From Niebla homalea (lineage: Eukaryota > Ascomycota > Lecanoromycetes > Lecanorales > Ramalinaceae), in the NCBI GenBank assembly GCA_019925105.1, contig JAHGAU010000001.1, forward strand, positions 806,001-870,000: a DNA stretch of 64,000 nucleotides, in the 5' to 3' direction. Below, one piece after another: positions 12,195 through 22,986 of the stretch. A program made the translations under genes and the position numbers. Each line of letters opens with the position of its first letter. The stretch's first letter is position 1. A model generated the notes under the pieces. The model made no database searches and had not been told where the DNA came from. It saw nothing but the letters and a program-made list of their open reading frames with translations.

Positions 12195-13804
12195 ATGGAG
12201 CCTGCTACCGTAGGTGAATTCCCGGATGCGGCCGTTGTCGGCTCTCCTCACGCACGATAGATTCAGCACGCGCGTATTCAAGTTTGAGTTATGCGGTCAC
12301 TCCGGGTGTTTGCTTATTCTAATGGGCGAACTAGGATGATGACAAGCGTGATTGGAAAGGTTTCTGCGAGATCGAGTCTGAGCCAGTAAGCCAACAAGAC
12401 AGTGGATGCTACGTAATACTTATCCTCTTCCAAGGCTTTATTCACCTCATTGCTCCGTAAGTTCGGGGTGCAAGGTGTCAAGGTTCAAGAAATTGTCTCT
12501 TTTGACGATAAGATGCTGTCTAGCCTTCAGTAAGTCATTCCAAGTACACGCTGAAAGAGGCTCACGATGTCTAAGTCGTCCAATCTACGGTTTGATATTC
12601 CTCTTCAAGTGGGTGGAAGAAGACATAGACGAGCAGGAACAAAGCTGTCCTGAGGAGGTCTGGTTTGCCAATCAGGTTTGCATTTTCGAAGCGCTTGGGG
12701 TGCATGCCAATAGGGAAAAGACTAACCAAAATCTTTGTAGACGAGCAATAATTCTTGTGCCAGTGTTGCCTTGCTGAACATCGTCAACAACGTTCCTGGG
12801 CTTGTACTCGGAGAATCTCTGGAGTCATTCAAAACTTTTACCATGACCTTCAGCCCAGCCATTCGTGGAGATGCAATCTCGAATTTCCCCTACGTCAAAC
12901 AAATCCACAATTCGTTTGCAAGGTATGTATTGATCTGCAGCATGCCCACTGTTGTCAATACTCTGTCCTCCCGAACAGGCTCTGCTGGTGAACGATACTT
13001 GTACTGATAGTTTGTCTCAGAAAGATGGACATGCTCAATACCGATCTTCACTTGAAGAGTCAGGCAACAGCACGCGCAAAGGCTCAGCTGGATGGCTCGC
13101 AAGAAGGTGGAAGCGAGGGGGGTTTCCACTTCATCGCGTTCATGCCAATTAGGGGCATGATATGGCAGCTTGATGGACTGCAAAGACAACCAAGATGCCT
13201 TGGTAAGTCAGCTTCATTGTCAGCCCCTCCAAAGTGCTGATTGTTGGTGCTAGGTCGTTGTTCAGACGACTGGTTTGCTCAGGCCAGGCCAGACATCCAA
13301 GCACAAATGGCACAATATGCTGAGGAACACATTGAATTCGCCATCCTAAGCCTTGTGAGGGATCCAATAATCAGCCTTCAAAATGCTCTTGCGTTAAACA
13401 TTAAGAGCATTATCGAACTGGAGGCAAAGCTCGACCAAGTTGCACCCAAATGGCGCGAGTCTGAATGGCAGTCAAGGCAAGGGTGCTCAGAGGAAGATCA
13501 CATCCTGGGAGAAGATGAATCGTATGGCGTCCGACAGGACAACATAGACAGGGTCTCGTTGCTGAATTCGGAAGTCTTGAAGATAATCACGGATGAAGAT
13601 GTCCCAGCGATGGTGAGCTTTCGCCACAGACTGATTGCTGATCAAGAAGGCCTCAGGTCAGCTTGTATGGAAGAGAAGTGTCTGGCTGTCGAAGACGATT
13701 TGAAAGCAGCGGCAAGATGTCGTGACCTGGGCTCGAAAATACAGAGCTTCTCGCGATTAGTCAAGCGTAAAGAGCGTGGAGGAATGACAGTAGATCATGG
13801 TTGA
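12195..13804 (+). CDS. Ubiquitin C-terminal hydrolase, UCH37/UCHL5 type
   Basis: Papain-like deubiquitinase of the UCH family. Exons: 12195-12209, 12335-12385, 12435-12529, 12576-12675, 12741-12922, 13021-13202, 13254-13804, giving 1,176 bp (391 aa). The catalytic residues are visible: oxyanion Gln87 in FANQ, nucleophile Cys93 in NNSCAS, His184 in GFHFIAF and Asp199 in WQLDGL. DWKGFCEIESEPALFTSLL at the N-terminus and SFKTFTMTFSPAIRGDAISN are diagnostic of the UCH37 branch, which binds the proteasome (Rpn13) through its C-terminal helices; a charged C-terminal extension from about residue 230 fits this. The first exon (5 codons, MEPAT, with a 125-bp intron) is the weak point: the conserved part clearly begins after an acceptor at 12334, but the upstream exon could be different. 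Confidence 0.9.
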
Positions 13805-14309
13805 AAAATAGCCAGGCCTTCTTGGATTGCAGGACACTTCGACCGCTATCCATTAGATCTTCTGACAATATATGATGTAGCTTTAGCTTGAGGACTCATC
13901 CCGATACAGAAATGCGTAGATTTGCCATGTCTCTCCACAGAGGATCACCATGATTCTGACCCGGCTACGCGGTGAACAACATGCACTGTCTCCGTCACAT
14001 ATGTCCCTCGTTCGACGTGGGGGCCGCTCTCCACGCTACTTGTCACTCGACATCTGTTTTGCACCTTTCCTGAACAGGCTCAGGCAGGGCACTCATCATG
14101 ACAGCAGTGTTGTTGTTCATCTCCCGAGCATATCGCTGTCATTCAATGATGGCTGAAGCTTTCGGACCTTTGGACCTTTGGACCTTTTGGAGCAGACTTC
14201 GAACGCCAAATTGGATCAAGTAGATCTATCGCTGAAACATCTCGCGCAAGGAGCTATGGCCGGGGCTTAGCAACACCAACAACCATGAGACGATCCCGCA
14301 AGTTGCATA
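13805..14309. other. Intergenic region with short tandem repeat
   Basis: 505 bp between two same-strand genes. It contains three head-to-tail copies of an 8-bp unit, GGACCTTT, at about 14162-14187, in the presumed promoter of the following gene. Nothing else is recognisable. Confidence 0.4.
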
Positions 14310-15471
14310 ATGTCGGTAAATTTACGGTGCATGGATACACAGTCACATCGCGAAGTGGACGAGCTCATCCTTGACTTTCTCCTCCACTCCGCAACTCAGG
14401 CATTGCTGAGCCGGACTAGAAAAAATCTCTCATCACGTACCAAGGCGAGGGAGGATGACAACGCAGAGACCCTTTTGCAGCTTGTAAGCTGTCAGTAACC
14501 TTCGCATAGTACGCGAAATACATTGGGCTAATGCAATCAGCTTTCACTACCATCTTTAGGACCATACACTTGAATCTTCCTAAGGATCCAGACGTGCAGT
14601 TCAAGCTGCGTCTGCTGAGCTTTAGTGCACTGTTCACTAGCCGTAAAATCTTGCAGGGGGGGTCTCCCGATCTGACTGCGAGGACTCGTCAAGCTTGTAG
14701 TGGATCACTAGACGTGGCCCTTCTCAAGAGACAATTGGGCAGATGGGACGAGGTTGGAGCAGTAAAAAAGGCTGGAGCTCCCACTGTCCTTACACAGGCA
14801 CTGAAGAACGAGGACGGAATGGCCGATCGAGGATCAATGGAGAAGGAAGGAGGTCAGGGGACACGGAAACCCCCAGCTGTCTCTCTTCGCGACACTCTGC
14901 GACCCTTTTTGGCCCTGTCTGCGGCGCACATCGCCTCGGAAGACGAGAGAGTTACAGAGGCTTGGATGAGGCTCGCCGCGGGCTATATCGCTCAAGCTGT
15001 TGCAGAGCAGTATTTGGTTTACCAAGTTCAGGACCCAAACTTGACGGCCGACATGTTTGATTGGGGTTTCGACGAGGATGATACCGCCGTCGAGGGTTCA
15101 GATGACTATTTGATTAACATCATGTTCTTTGATGAAGAGGCTGAACGCGCAAATGCAACTTGGGAAAGTATCCGGGACGAGCACATGAGAGCTGTGGGTC
15201 AAGCCGAGGAGATCACTGTCTTGTTTCGAGCTAATCTAGAAGATAGCTATTACCGACCAATGGGACAGACCGAGATGCTCATTTGAAGGCCTTGTTGAGA
15301 GATGAGCTCTCCATCTTTGCTTTCGAAGACCGTATGCTAGGCTTCCTCCAAGGCTTGCACATGAAACAGAAAAGACCGCTACTATCCCAGATTGAGACCG
15401 GGCATGCTGATGGACTCTCAAACGCACAACTTGAGGCCATACAAAGAAACATCAGCCTCAGAACAGGGTGA
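14310..15471 (+). CDS. Unrecognised, probably all-helical protein (352 aa)
   Basis: I do not recognise this protein well enough to name it. The model is 14310-14490, 14541-15193, 15247-15471 (1,059 bp, 352 aa). The second intron (53 bp, GTGGGT..GATAG, branch GCTAAT) is well supported because it restores frame into RDAHLKALLRDELSIFAFEDRMLGFLQGL. The first intron (50 bp) uses a weak donor, GTCAGT; the stronger GTAAGC a few bases upstream would break the frame. Composition suggests leucine-rich helices throughout (VDELILDFLLHSATQALL, FLALSAAHIA, WMRLAAGYIAQAVAEQYLVYQV), an acidic stretch after residue 245, and a C-terminal helical block. There are no signal peptide or membrane spans. The nature of the protein and the exact exon 1/2 join are uncertain; that it is a real spliced gene is likely. 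Confidence 0.72.
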
Positions 15472-15729
15472 AATTTCGTTTCAGGCCGGTCTATGTATGG
15501 AATTGGAGTAGAAGTACAGTAATATCATATCCCGTGGCAGGCCTACCATCTCTAAGCCTCTCTATATTTATCTCGGTGGTCTTTTCCCCTTTTCCCATGT
15601 CGGTTCACATGAGTACCAGAGATCATGGGCATTGGCCGCGCCTTTATGATCAGGTTTCAGTTCCCACGTCCATCTAATTTGCGAGGACTTGCGCTGTAGA
15701 GCGTAGATGGCTCTCGAGGAAGGAGTCGC

Positions 15730-17635
15730 TCAGTCGTCAGGATATTCATCCCTAATATTGCTCACAAACGATTTTGCGTCACCATCCCACCGCTTAAAGT
15801 ATTGACCCGCGATCGTCAAGAGGGAACTGGCAGGTTCATGTTGTACGATCTCAATGTTTTCTTCTGCTACATACCGCATGGTTTTATCCTCGGCCAGCAC
15901 ATCATAGAAGCTCTGAGATTTTCCCCGGGGTAAATCATGGACTCTCATTTCTGTCATCCATTGTTCATGAGCTGAGCACTCAGTGTCCCAGCCGGTTATT
16001 ATACCGTTGTAGTGATATCGCTTGTGTCGGAAAATCTGGCCGACTCTAAAGCTGACCTTTCCACGGCTTGCTGATGCGCGTGCCTTGACTGGTCTGGGAA
16101 GATTGTCTCTGGAACGAACGGTTCTTACCAAGTCGAGGTCGCCAGTATCGAAAGCGCCAACACTTGTATTGCACAGCTGCTCTATAAAGTGTACATCTAG
16201 GAAATTCGTCAGATGATATATTCAGCTCAATTGAGAGGTGAATCACAAAGCCAATAGGGGGTAAGCATATGGACGGGTCAAGTAATTCGGGTATCTCCTA
16301 CTTGTGGTCCGGATGAGGTGGATTGCTAAGGAAGAGACTTGACTCACCATTTGGAAAGTACGCTTCCACATGCTGCAAAATTACCGGAGAGTATCGCAGG
16401 CGATGGTATTCCATGGAAGTCTCTCCCTGCTCGCCAGGAAGCAAAAGCAAGGTCCACAATGCCCCATACAAGGCAGCATCTACGCTGGGAGGATCATCAG
16501 CAGCAACAATATTCCTTGGCAAAATCTGGAAGGATCGAATGATGTTCCGGGCGCAGCGTGAAACGATTTCAGTGGTGGGCGCAACATCCAGAAGCCTGTC
16601 GTGTTCCGCCTGGCTTACTCCCATACTCACGAGTTGAGCAACCAGAGTGTCGACTCGTACTTCTTTGGCTGATCGAAATGGGTCCATGTACATACGGTCC
16701 CGGACAGTAACATCCGCCAGCTCGCGCCCATCGAGCGACTCGCCGTTCGCTGAATGAACAATGGCCAAAACATGCCAAGGAAAGCCGCATGGACGAGCAT
16801 CAAGCGCGAGTCTTTGCGCGATGCAGCAGTATATCGCTACCGATATCAGAGGCAGAGAAGACCGTTGACCGCTCCGGAGCGCCATTCCCAGATAATTGTT
16901 TCGCAAATCATGGTAATGAGCGTCGCCATCTTCATGGATGCCGACCAAACCTTGGGCGAGTACAAATTCTGCCACTGCGATGGCCCTTTCCCGGCCATTC
17001 ATTGCCATGTATGCAGGATGAAGAAGACGAAAGTCATCTGCAAGTTTGTCTAGCCTAGCGGAAATGTCCTGAGGATCACCTTTTCCGTCCTGGATAATGA
17101 AAAGATCGAAGAGCCCTAGAGCCCTCTCTAGAGGCACATGATCTTCAGGTCCCTGCCGAAGTTCGAGCAATTGCTCGAGGGCAACTCCTCTATGGAGACA
17201 GCTCAGAGCGGCTCTGCAATACCACTTCCTCGAGAGCACATCAGGGGCATCTGTGCGGACATGCAGATTCTCCAAAAGCACGTCTTTAGCATCGTATCCA
17301 TGCTGAACGATGATGCCCGTCTTCTCGATGCGACCCACCTGGGAATCAAGGATACTATCCAGTGTTCGGCGGACATGCTGGTTGATGCAATGTCGTTCCG
17401 CGTAGATACGCTTCCATTGTATCTGGTGTACCGGAAGTGCCAATTTATGCTGAAGCTTGCGGGTCGAGCTCCAGTATCGAAAATGTGCTAAGCAGATGGT
17501 GCGCCATAGTAAAGGACCGCAAAGATCGTTGAAAGCATGACAAACTTGCTGAAAGTTGAGGACTGCTATCGGAGGCAGGTAGATCAAGATGTGATGAAGA
17601 ATCTCTTGGGGTAGACGAGCTAGCGTGCAATTCAT
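15730..17635 (-). CDS. F-box protein with SirB1-like and YccV-like domains (FBXO21-type architecture)
   Basis: Likely substrate receptor of an SCF ubiquitin ligase. Exon 1 is 16348-17635, exon 2 15730-16196, with a 151-bp intron between; the join yields AYFPNDVHFIEQL and a 584-aa protein. An F-box occupies residues 5-50 (LARLPQEILHHILIYLP..VCHAFNDLCGPLLW). Residues about 225-295 resemble the SirB1/transglutaminase-like domain (HEDGDAHYHDLRNNYLGMAL, SLPLISVAIYCCIAQRL, GFPWHVLAIV). Residues about 478-550 form a YccV-like (HspQ/hemimethylated-DNA-binding type) domain: FRVGQIFRHKRYHYNGIITGWD, MRYVAEENIEI. This three-part order is that of FBXO21. The start at 17635 places the F-box at the N-terminus; an in-frame upstream ATG at 17755 would add 40 unremarkable residues. 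Substrate unknown. Confidence 0.9.
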
Positions 17636-18030
17636 TGGGGCTTCGATTAGAGCTATACTGCCGCTCCAAAAGCAGTATCGATCTTGACAATGTGGTTTTG
17701 CTGCTCGGTAGTCTGTAATATTGGTAGTGCGTTGCAGGTGTGTTGTCTTGCTCACTCATGGCCGCCACATGCATTGCATCATTGACGTCATGCGTCGTTA
17801 TTGCCATTTGCCACGCTGAGCAGCTGTCCGAGCTAGCTTAGCTTAGCTGCCCCCTCGGCTCCCCCCCAAAAAAGTTAGTGACCACAAATAATAAGTTTGG
17901 TCACTTCCAAAGCCGCCATCGGTCTTGATTAAGGTAGCGACATGACACTTACGCTTGCTCCAAGCTTAAGTCTTCAGAAACAGTCAAGGCAGCCTAGCAA
18001 GCCTACGTACTGCTTTCGAGCTTCCCTTGG
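17636..18030. promoter_or_regulatory. Divergent intergenic region (F-box gene / JJJ1)
   Basis: 395 bp between two divergent starts. It contains a short AGCTTAGCTT-type direct repeat near 17829-17845 and a C7A6 homopolymer pair near 17863. No defined operator is recognised. Confidence 0.35.
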
Positions 18031-19777
18031 ATGGGCGCCAATCAATCTACCACAGGCTCTCACGGGTCTGTCCCCGACGCCGAAGGTCATGACCCCAAGG
18101 TGAAACGATGCTATTACGACGTACTCGATGTGCCCAGAACCGCAACCGAAGACGAGTGCGTGTTGCCTCTCGCTCCCATATGATCGTTTAATTCTTCAAA
18201 GCCTTTCTCCGGGAAGCCCTCAGCTTACGACAAACAGAATTAAAAAATCATACCGCCGAAAGGCCCTCGAGCATCACCCGGATCGTAATTACGGAAAGGT
18301 AGAGACTGCCACGGCCCAATTCGCCGACCTTCAATCTGCCTATGAGATCCTGGCCGATCCGCAAGAACGAGCTTGGTATGACAGCCACCGTGATGCTATA
18401 CTACGGGACCATGACAGTCCTTCCGCGGCTGAATATGAACACAACGTGCGCCTTACCTCAGCCGAGGACATCATACGTATCCTTCGACAATTCGGCGGCT
18501 CAATGCCATCCTCGGATGCTTCTGCTGGCTTTTTCAGCAGCCTGCAAGAAACTTTTGATTCTTTGGCACATGAGGAGCAGCTGATCTGCCAATTCGAGGA
18601 CTTGACTGCAGCTCTGCTACCTTCCTTTGGAGACCGGTATGATGACTACGACACTGTCGTCAAACCATTTTACGCCAAGTGGACGAGCTTTGCAACTCAG
18701 AAGACGTTTTCTTGGAAAGATCTGTACAAGTATTCCGACGCTCCGGATCGGCGCACACGGCGACTGATGGAGAAAGAGAACAGGCGTGTTCGTGAAGAGG
18801 CCATACGGGAGTTCAACGATGCAGTCAGGTCGCTGGTGGCGTTTGTGAAAAAGCGCGATCCTCGGATCAAGCTGAATGCTGAAAGCGAGGCTGATCGACA
18901 GAAGGTTCTTCGCGATGCTGCCGCCGCCCAAGCTGCTCGATCGAGGGCTGCAAACCGGTTGAAGACCGCCCAACTTGACACTCCCCCGGACTGGACCAAA
19001 TCTCCAGACCCAGCCGAGTTGGTAAACTCGGACGATGAGATTTGCCGCTCAGCACCAAAGGCAGAAATTGCATGCGTCATTTGCAACAAAGCCTTCAAAA
19101 GTGAACAGCAGTACGAGTCGCATGAGAAGAGCAAAAAGCACAACCGCAACGTAGGACAGATTCGCAAGGAGATGCGGCGTGACGACGTCCACTTCGACCT
19201 GACCCGAGAAAGCTCGGGCGTGCATTCAAGCATGCGGGACCAAGAGCTACATCAGGGCAATGGTACAAGTGCGTTGAGAACTAGCCCTGACAGCCCTGTG
19301 GATGAGCCCCCAATGGCCGACAATTTAGACGAGGATTTCGTGGGGAATGTGGACTCAATCTATCTTTCTGATGCTACGGGTGAATCATCCCAGGCGCATG
19401 AGTCTTTACCAGCCAAGAACAGGCCTCGCCCGTTGGACAATCTCAAGAGAGCGTCTAGAGACCCATACCGGAGCCAGTCATCTTCGCCTGTCCAAGATAG
19501 AGAAGGCGAAGGCTGCGATCTTCCTGGAGAGAGTAAGGATGTAGGGCTTGTCGACGGCGCCAGAAGTCCTAAAATTGGCATGGCAAAACAAAAGCGAGCC
19601 AAGAAGACAGCCCAGAATACCAGCGCAAGTGCAGGGTCTGCAGTAGATTTCGTATGCAACACTTGTGGATCCCAGTTCGGGTCCAAGACAAAACTCTTTC
19701 ACCACCTTGATGCAACGGCTCATGCTCAACCCATTGCCGATCCGCGAAAAGGGAACAAAGCAAAGAAAAGAGCATGA
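18031..19777 (+). CDS. JJJ1: JJJ1 / DNAJC21-type J-protein with C2H2 zinc fingers
   Basis: Cytosolic Hsp70 co-chaperone for late 60S subunit maturation (recycling of the Arx1/Rei1 export factors). Exons 18031-18155 and 18238-19777 with an 82-bp intron; 554 aa, close to yeast Jjj1 (590 aa). The J domain spans about residues 26-95 ([31 protein letters not shown]..) with HPD at 55-57. Then comes the family middle region (FYAKWTSFATQKTFSWKDLY, RRLMEKENRRVREEAIREF), an alanine/arginine-rich coiled coil around 270-295, a first C2H2 finger at about 321-343 (CVIC..H..H), an acidic linker, and a second C2H2 finger at 515-537 (CNTC..H..H) before a lysine-rich tail. The ATG at 18031 gives a short N-terminus and reads straight into the J domain. 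Confidence 0.94.
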
Positions 19778-20473
19778 GAATTTATTTGCACATGCTTTGA
19801 CTGCTATTGTGGTCACGCTCTAGATACAAGGTTCCAGATGATGATCTGTCCGGTGGTGCCACATGCAACTACAGCCCGTGCTCACCGATTGTCGAACAAC
19901 TGGCCAAATCATCTGTCACACGTACGGAATATATCGACCGGCAACCCAGTTTGAACCCAAAGAGAAAGGACAGGATAAGGATAGCATTCAGTTGCCATTG
20001 CATTTCGTTGAAGCTGCGCAATTACCGTGACTTGTACGAGCCAAGGCACGTACGAGATATGTTTGCAACGATGCATCACCATGGGAACCGTCAAGGAGTC
20101 AAAGACTTAGCCATCATGACGTGCAAAGCAAGCTCTTGCACATGCGGTGTTATTCGCGTCATGGTTTATGAAGGTCCTATGACATCAAAGAATTTTCTGC
20201 GACAAGGTATGTCAGACTCGTGCATAGAGACTCTTTGTGCTCTCTGCCTCCAAGTCTCACGAAGTTATCACTCATGCGCTCTTTATAAATTATATGCGAA
20301 GCTGACTATAACAGCCTTCTGTAGGATCAAGCGCTTGAGTCATCGGATTCCTCACCTACGTAGGTCATATTCTTGCACGCTTTTTGAGCGGGAAGTCCAC
20401 AGCATAGGATCCAGAGCAAGAAAGCAGACGAAGTCCATTCCCAGTCTTTGAATTACCAGGTAGCCGATGTTGC
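19778..20473. other. Intergenic region between convergent JJJ1 and SQS1
   Basis: 696 bp. A plus-strand open frame of about 214 codons (19807-20451) runs through it, but its composition is cysteine/arginine/serine-rich without any domain, and most of it would lie inside the 3' ends of two convergent genes. I treat it as fortuitous. No repeat or RNA gene seen. Confidence 0.4.
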
Positions 20474-22114
20474 TTAGCCTAGGCCAGCTCTCGTAGTCTT
20501 GACTATCTGTTGCACAGGGGCTGAGAGTCCGCTATTTGATGCTCCTAGACCGGTTCCAGTGCTCCACCCCATTTTCTCTAGAATAGCCCGGCCCTTGTTC
20601 TCTTGTCCAAGCTCAGGTGCACAGGCTCCAACAATCTCGCCGTCCCTATAGGTTGCCCCTGGTCCAGCACCTCCTTGATGTTGCATGCCGTTTCGCGTCT
20701 TCTTTCTACCATTTGCAGGATTGGGCGCAAATCTTCGGCGAACTTGAGCAAGCACTTTCGTGTCATATCCACGAGTGCGGGAAGTTTTGGAAAGGATGGG
20801 AAAACGAGCATTGCCGGCTCCTGTGGACTTCGACGTCATTCCGTGACGATGGCCAATCTCATGTACAATCTTCCTCGCATGAGCATCCATTGGTGGTAGG
20901 CAAAGACGGTTGTTGGAGGAACTTAGGAAGATCTCGATCTCGATCCCAACCTGATCAATAGAAATGCCATTTGGATACTTCGATTTTAGATCAGGTTTCT
21001 TTTCATTCCCTTTACCTAAGAGCACTTTGGAGCGGAGCTCTTGACGTTCCTGCTTCTGCAATTTTTTCTTGGTACGATCATTCTTCCAGGCTACCTGGAG
21101 CTCATGCTGCATGTCAGAATCCGATACGTCAAAGTCGGCCTTCGCTCGTTGTGCCTTGGGCTTTCTACGAATGCTAGGCCGCTCGAAGTCCATGACGTCG
21201 AAGTCGTCGTTAGACTTATGGAAGGGTAGAGGCGAGTGGAGTTGTGCATGATGGTGGCCTTCGAGTCTGGACCGTCGAGTCAGAGATGCCGCGTTTTGAG
21301 GGGCATCGCTGGCTGAGCTAAGATCGTGGTCGTAGGGAGCTTCGTCCTGTAGCCCATCATAGAGGATGAGGTCATTTGACCCCATGCCTAGTTCCTCCTG
21401 CTTTGAAAGTAATATCGCGAGCTGCTCGTCGTCTATGCGCCCCCTGCTGCCTTTCGAACCAAGTGCCTTGTAATCGACAGAAGGTGTACCTCCTTGATTA
21501 GCAAGATGGGTATTGATTTTCGAGCCATCGGAGTCGTTGCTCTCGACAGTACTAGAGTTGAGGTGTGGCTGATTTCCGAGGGAACTCTTTCTGCGCTGCT
21601 CATTCGTGGCCGCCCGCGTCTGAGGCAGGATTTGTTGCCCATGAGCAGGTGAAACGCCACCTGGCGCAGACATACTATTTGAATCAGCAGCCAAGAGACC
21701 ATTCAGCTTGATGTTAGAGATGTAGTCCTCCACCGATGGGTCTTCCTGTTTGCGATGTGTCGACTTGGGCCGCGGTGAACTTTGCATATGAGGTGCAGAG
21801 GGCATGGTATGCTTCTTGCTCCTTTGGCCGAACGGCGAATCTGAACCGGCTGGCGTCAGACCAAGAGAGTCTTCCAACACGTAAATCGGCTTTGCAGGAG
21901 CTCTTGCCAGTTTATCCGTGTCATGATGCAATTTGCGACTTGCGGCAGAGAAGGTAGCGCGGCTTCGCCCGCTGAATACAATGGCTTCCTCACTTGACGA
22001 GGACGATGCTGGGGAGAGTGAGCGGCGAATGGTAGGTGATGGCAGGCCAGTCTTCACTGGAGCATTGAATCCGCTCGTATCTTCAAAGAACGGCTGATCT
22101 ACGTCTAGTGACAT
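20474..22114 (-). CDS. SQS1: SQS1/PFA1-type G-patch and R3H protein (5' end uncertain)
   Basis: Nuclear/nucleolar activator of the DEAH helicase Prp43 in splicing and ribosome biogenesis. The 546-aa ORF has a disordered serine-rich N-terminal half, a charged lysine-rich segment (KKLQKQERQELRSKVLLGKG), an R3H domain near residues 400-450 (DAHARKIVHEIGHRHGMTSKS) and a C-terminal G-patch (ENKGRAILEKMGWSTGTGLGASNSGLSAPVQQ), ending in KTTRAGLG as the family does. Fungal SQS1 proteins usually have an extra N-terminal glycine/arginine-rich region of 100-200 residues; the first ATG here (22114) starts within the DQPFFEDTSG segment, so one or more 5' exons upstream are probably missing from this model. 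The frame stays open upstream of 22114 until about 22170. Confidence 0.85.
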   Translation of the reverse strand: MSLDVDQPFFEDTSGFNAPVKTGLPSPTIRRSLSPASSSSSEEAIVFSGRSRATFSAASRKLHHDTDKLARAPAKPIYVLEDSLGLTPAGSDSPFGQRSKKHTMPSAPHMQSSPRPKSTHRKQEDPSVEDYISNIKLNGLLAADSNSMSAPGGVSPAHGQQILPQTRAATNEQRRKSSLGNQPHLNSSTVESNDSDGSKINTHLANQGGTPSVDYKALGSKGSRGRIDDEQLAILLSKQEELGMGSNDLILYDGLQDEAPYDHDLSSASDAPQNAASLTRRSRLEGHHHAQLHSPLPFHKSNDDFDVMDFERPSIRRKPKAQRAKADFDVSDSDMQHELQVAWKNDRTKKKLQKQERQELRSKVLLGKGNEKKPDLKSKYPNGISIDQVGIEIEIFLSSSNNRLCLPPMDAHARKIVHEIGHRHGMTSKSTGAGNARFPILSKTSRTRGYDTKVLAQVRRRFAPNPANGRKKTRNGMQHQGGAGPGATYRDGEIVGACAPELGQENKGRAILEKMGWSTGTGLGASNSGLSAPVQQIVKTTRAGLG

Positions 22115-22986
22115 GACGGAAACGTGTGCTTGTTCCGATTTGATATATGTCTTTGGCCTTTCTCCACAAGATCAGGTCTGGGTTGAGTGGTGGGGTCGAG
22201 AGCTCGTCGGTGAGAACTGAGGACGAGGGCAGTGATTTGCAGAAGGCGTCGAGGCGATGTACTAGGATCTTATGCAAGGCTCAGTCGGATGAATCAAACC
22301 GTAGGGTATTTGCAATGCCCTCGTCTCCCCTTTGAAGGGCACGAGCGGACGATTATCGGAAGGTTTGAAGAAGCTGCAAGCCTCAACCGTCCAAGAGGCA
22401 AATGAATTGGAGTACCTATTGTTAGAGCGTACGACGTTCAACACTCAAAAGTATGAATCGTATGATGGAAACATGAAAACTAAGGTAGTTCGAAGGTAGA
22501 GCCCGAGGGCCCTGGGGCCTCTAAAGATTTAGGGCCAAGGTTGCCCAGAGTGTTAAAACACCCTGTGCCTGTCTCATGCTGGTGCCTGTCACGCAACACT
22601 TTTCAACGCCTTGCCAGCAGGATTCCTTCTCGTGATTACATTCTTGCAATTTCGTCTCTGGACGCCAGTAATCCTCTAGTCGGCGATGGTCACCAGCAAG
22701 CCATGTTGATCTTCGGTGTTTACTCACCCACCTCGGACTGAAGGATTGCTCTTCTTCTTGGCGAAGCCATACACGAGGCGAAAGCGTCGCCGGCTCATTA
22801 GATATATGGCTTTAGTAGCCTACTTGATCTGGTCCGTACTCTCCGCCAGCGGATGAAGAAGAGCTATAGGAATACACAACTGTGATTTGGAGTATCAGTG
22901 TACAGTCTTCGCATTAAACACTCCGGGCGAGACTGCTTTCCACCGTTACCGCCTTGCATCCCAAGAGACTCATAAGTAGGCGCACG
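22115..22986. promoter_or_regulatory. SQS1 / ATG4 divergent region, may hold an unresolved SQS1 5' exon
   Basis: 872 bp between SQS1 and ATG4. A minus-strand open stretch at about 22083-22277 reads ELSTPPLNPDLILWRKAKDIYQI, which looks protein-like, but I could not join it in frame to SQS1 with a good splice pair. Otherwise no gene, repeat or RNA is recognised. It should contain the ATG4 promoter. Confidence 0.4.

Noticed and set aside
19807..20451. 214-codon plus-strand ORF between JJJ1 and SQS1
   Set aside because: Cysteine/arginine/serine-rich with no domain, no good spliced partner, and located in the 3' region of two convergent genes; judged fortuitous.
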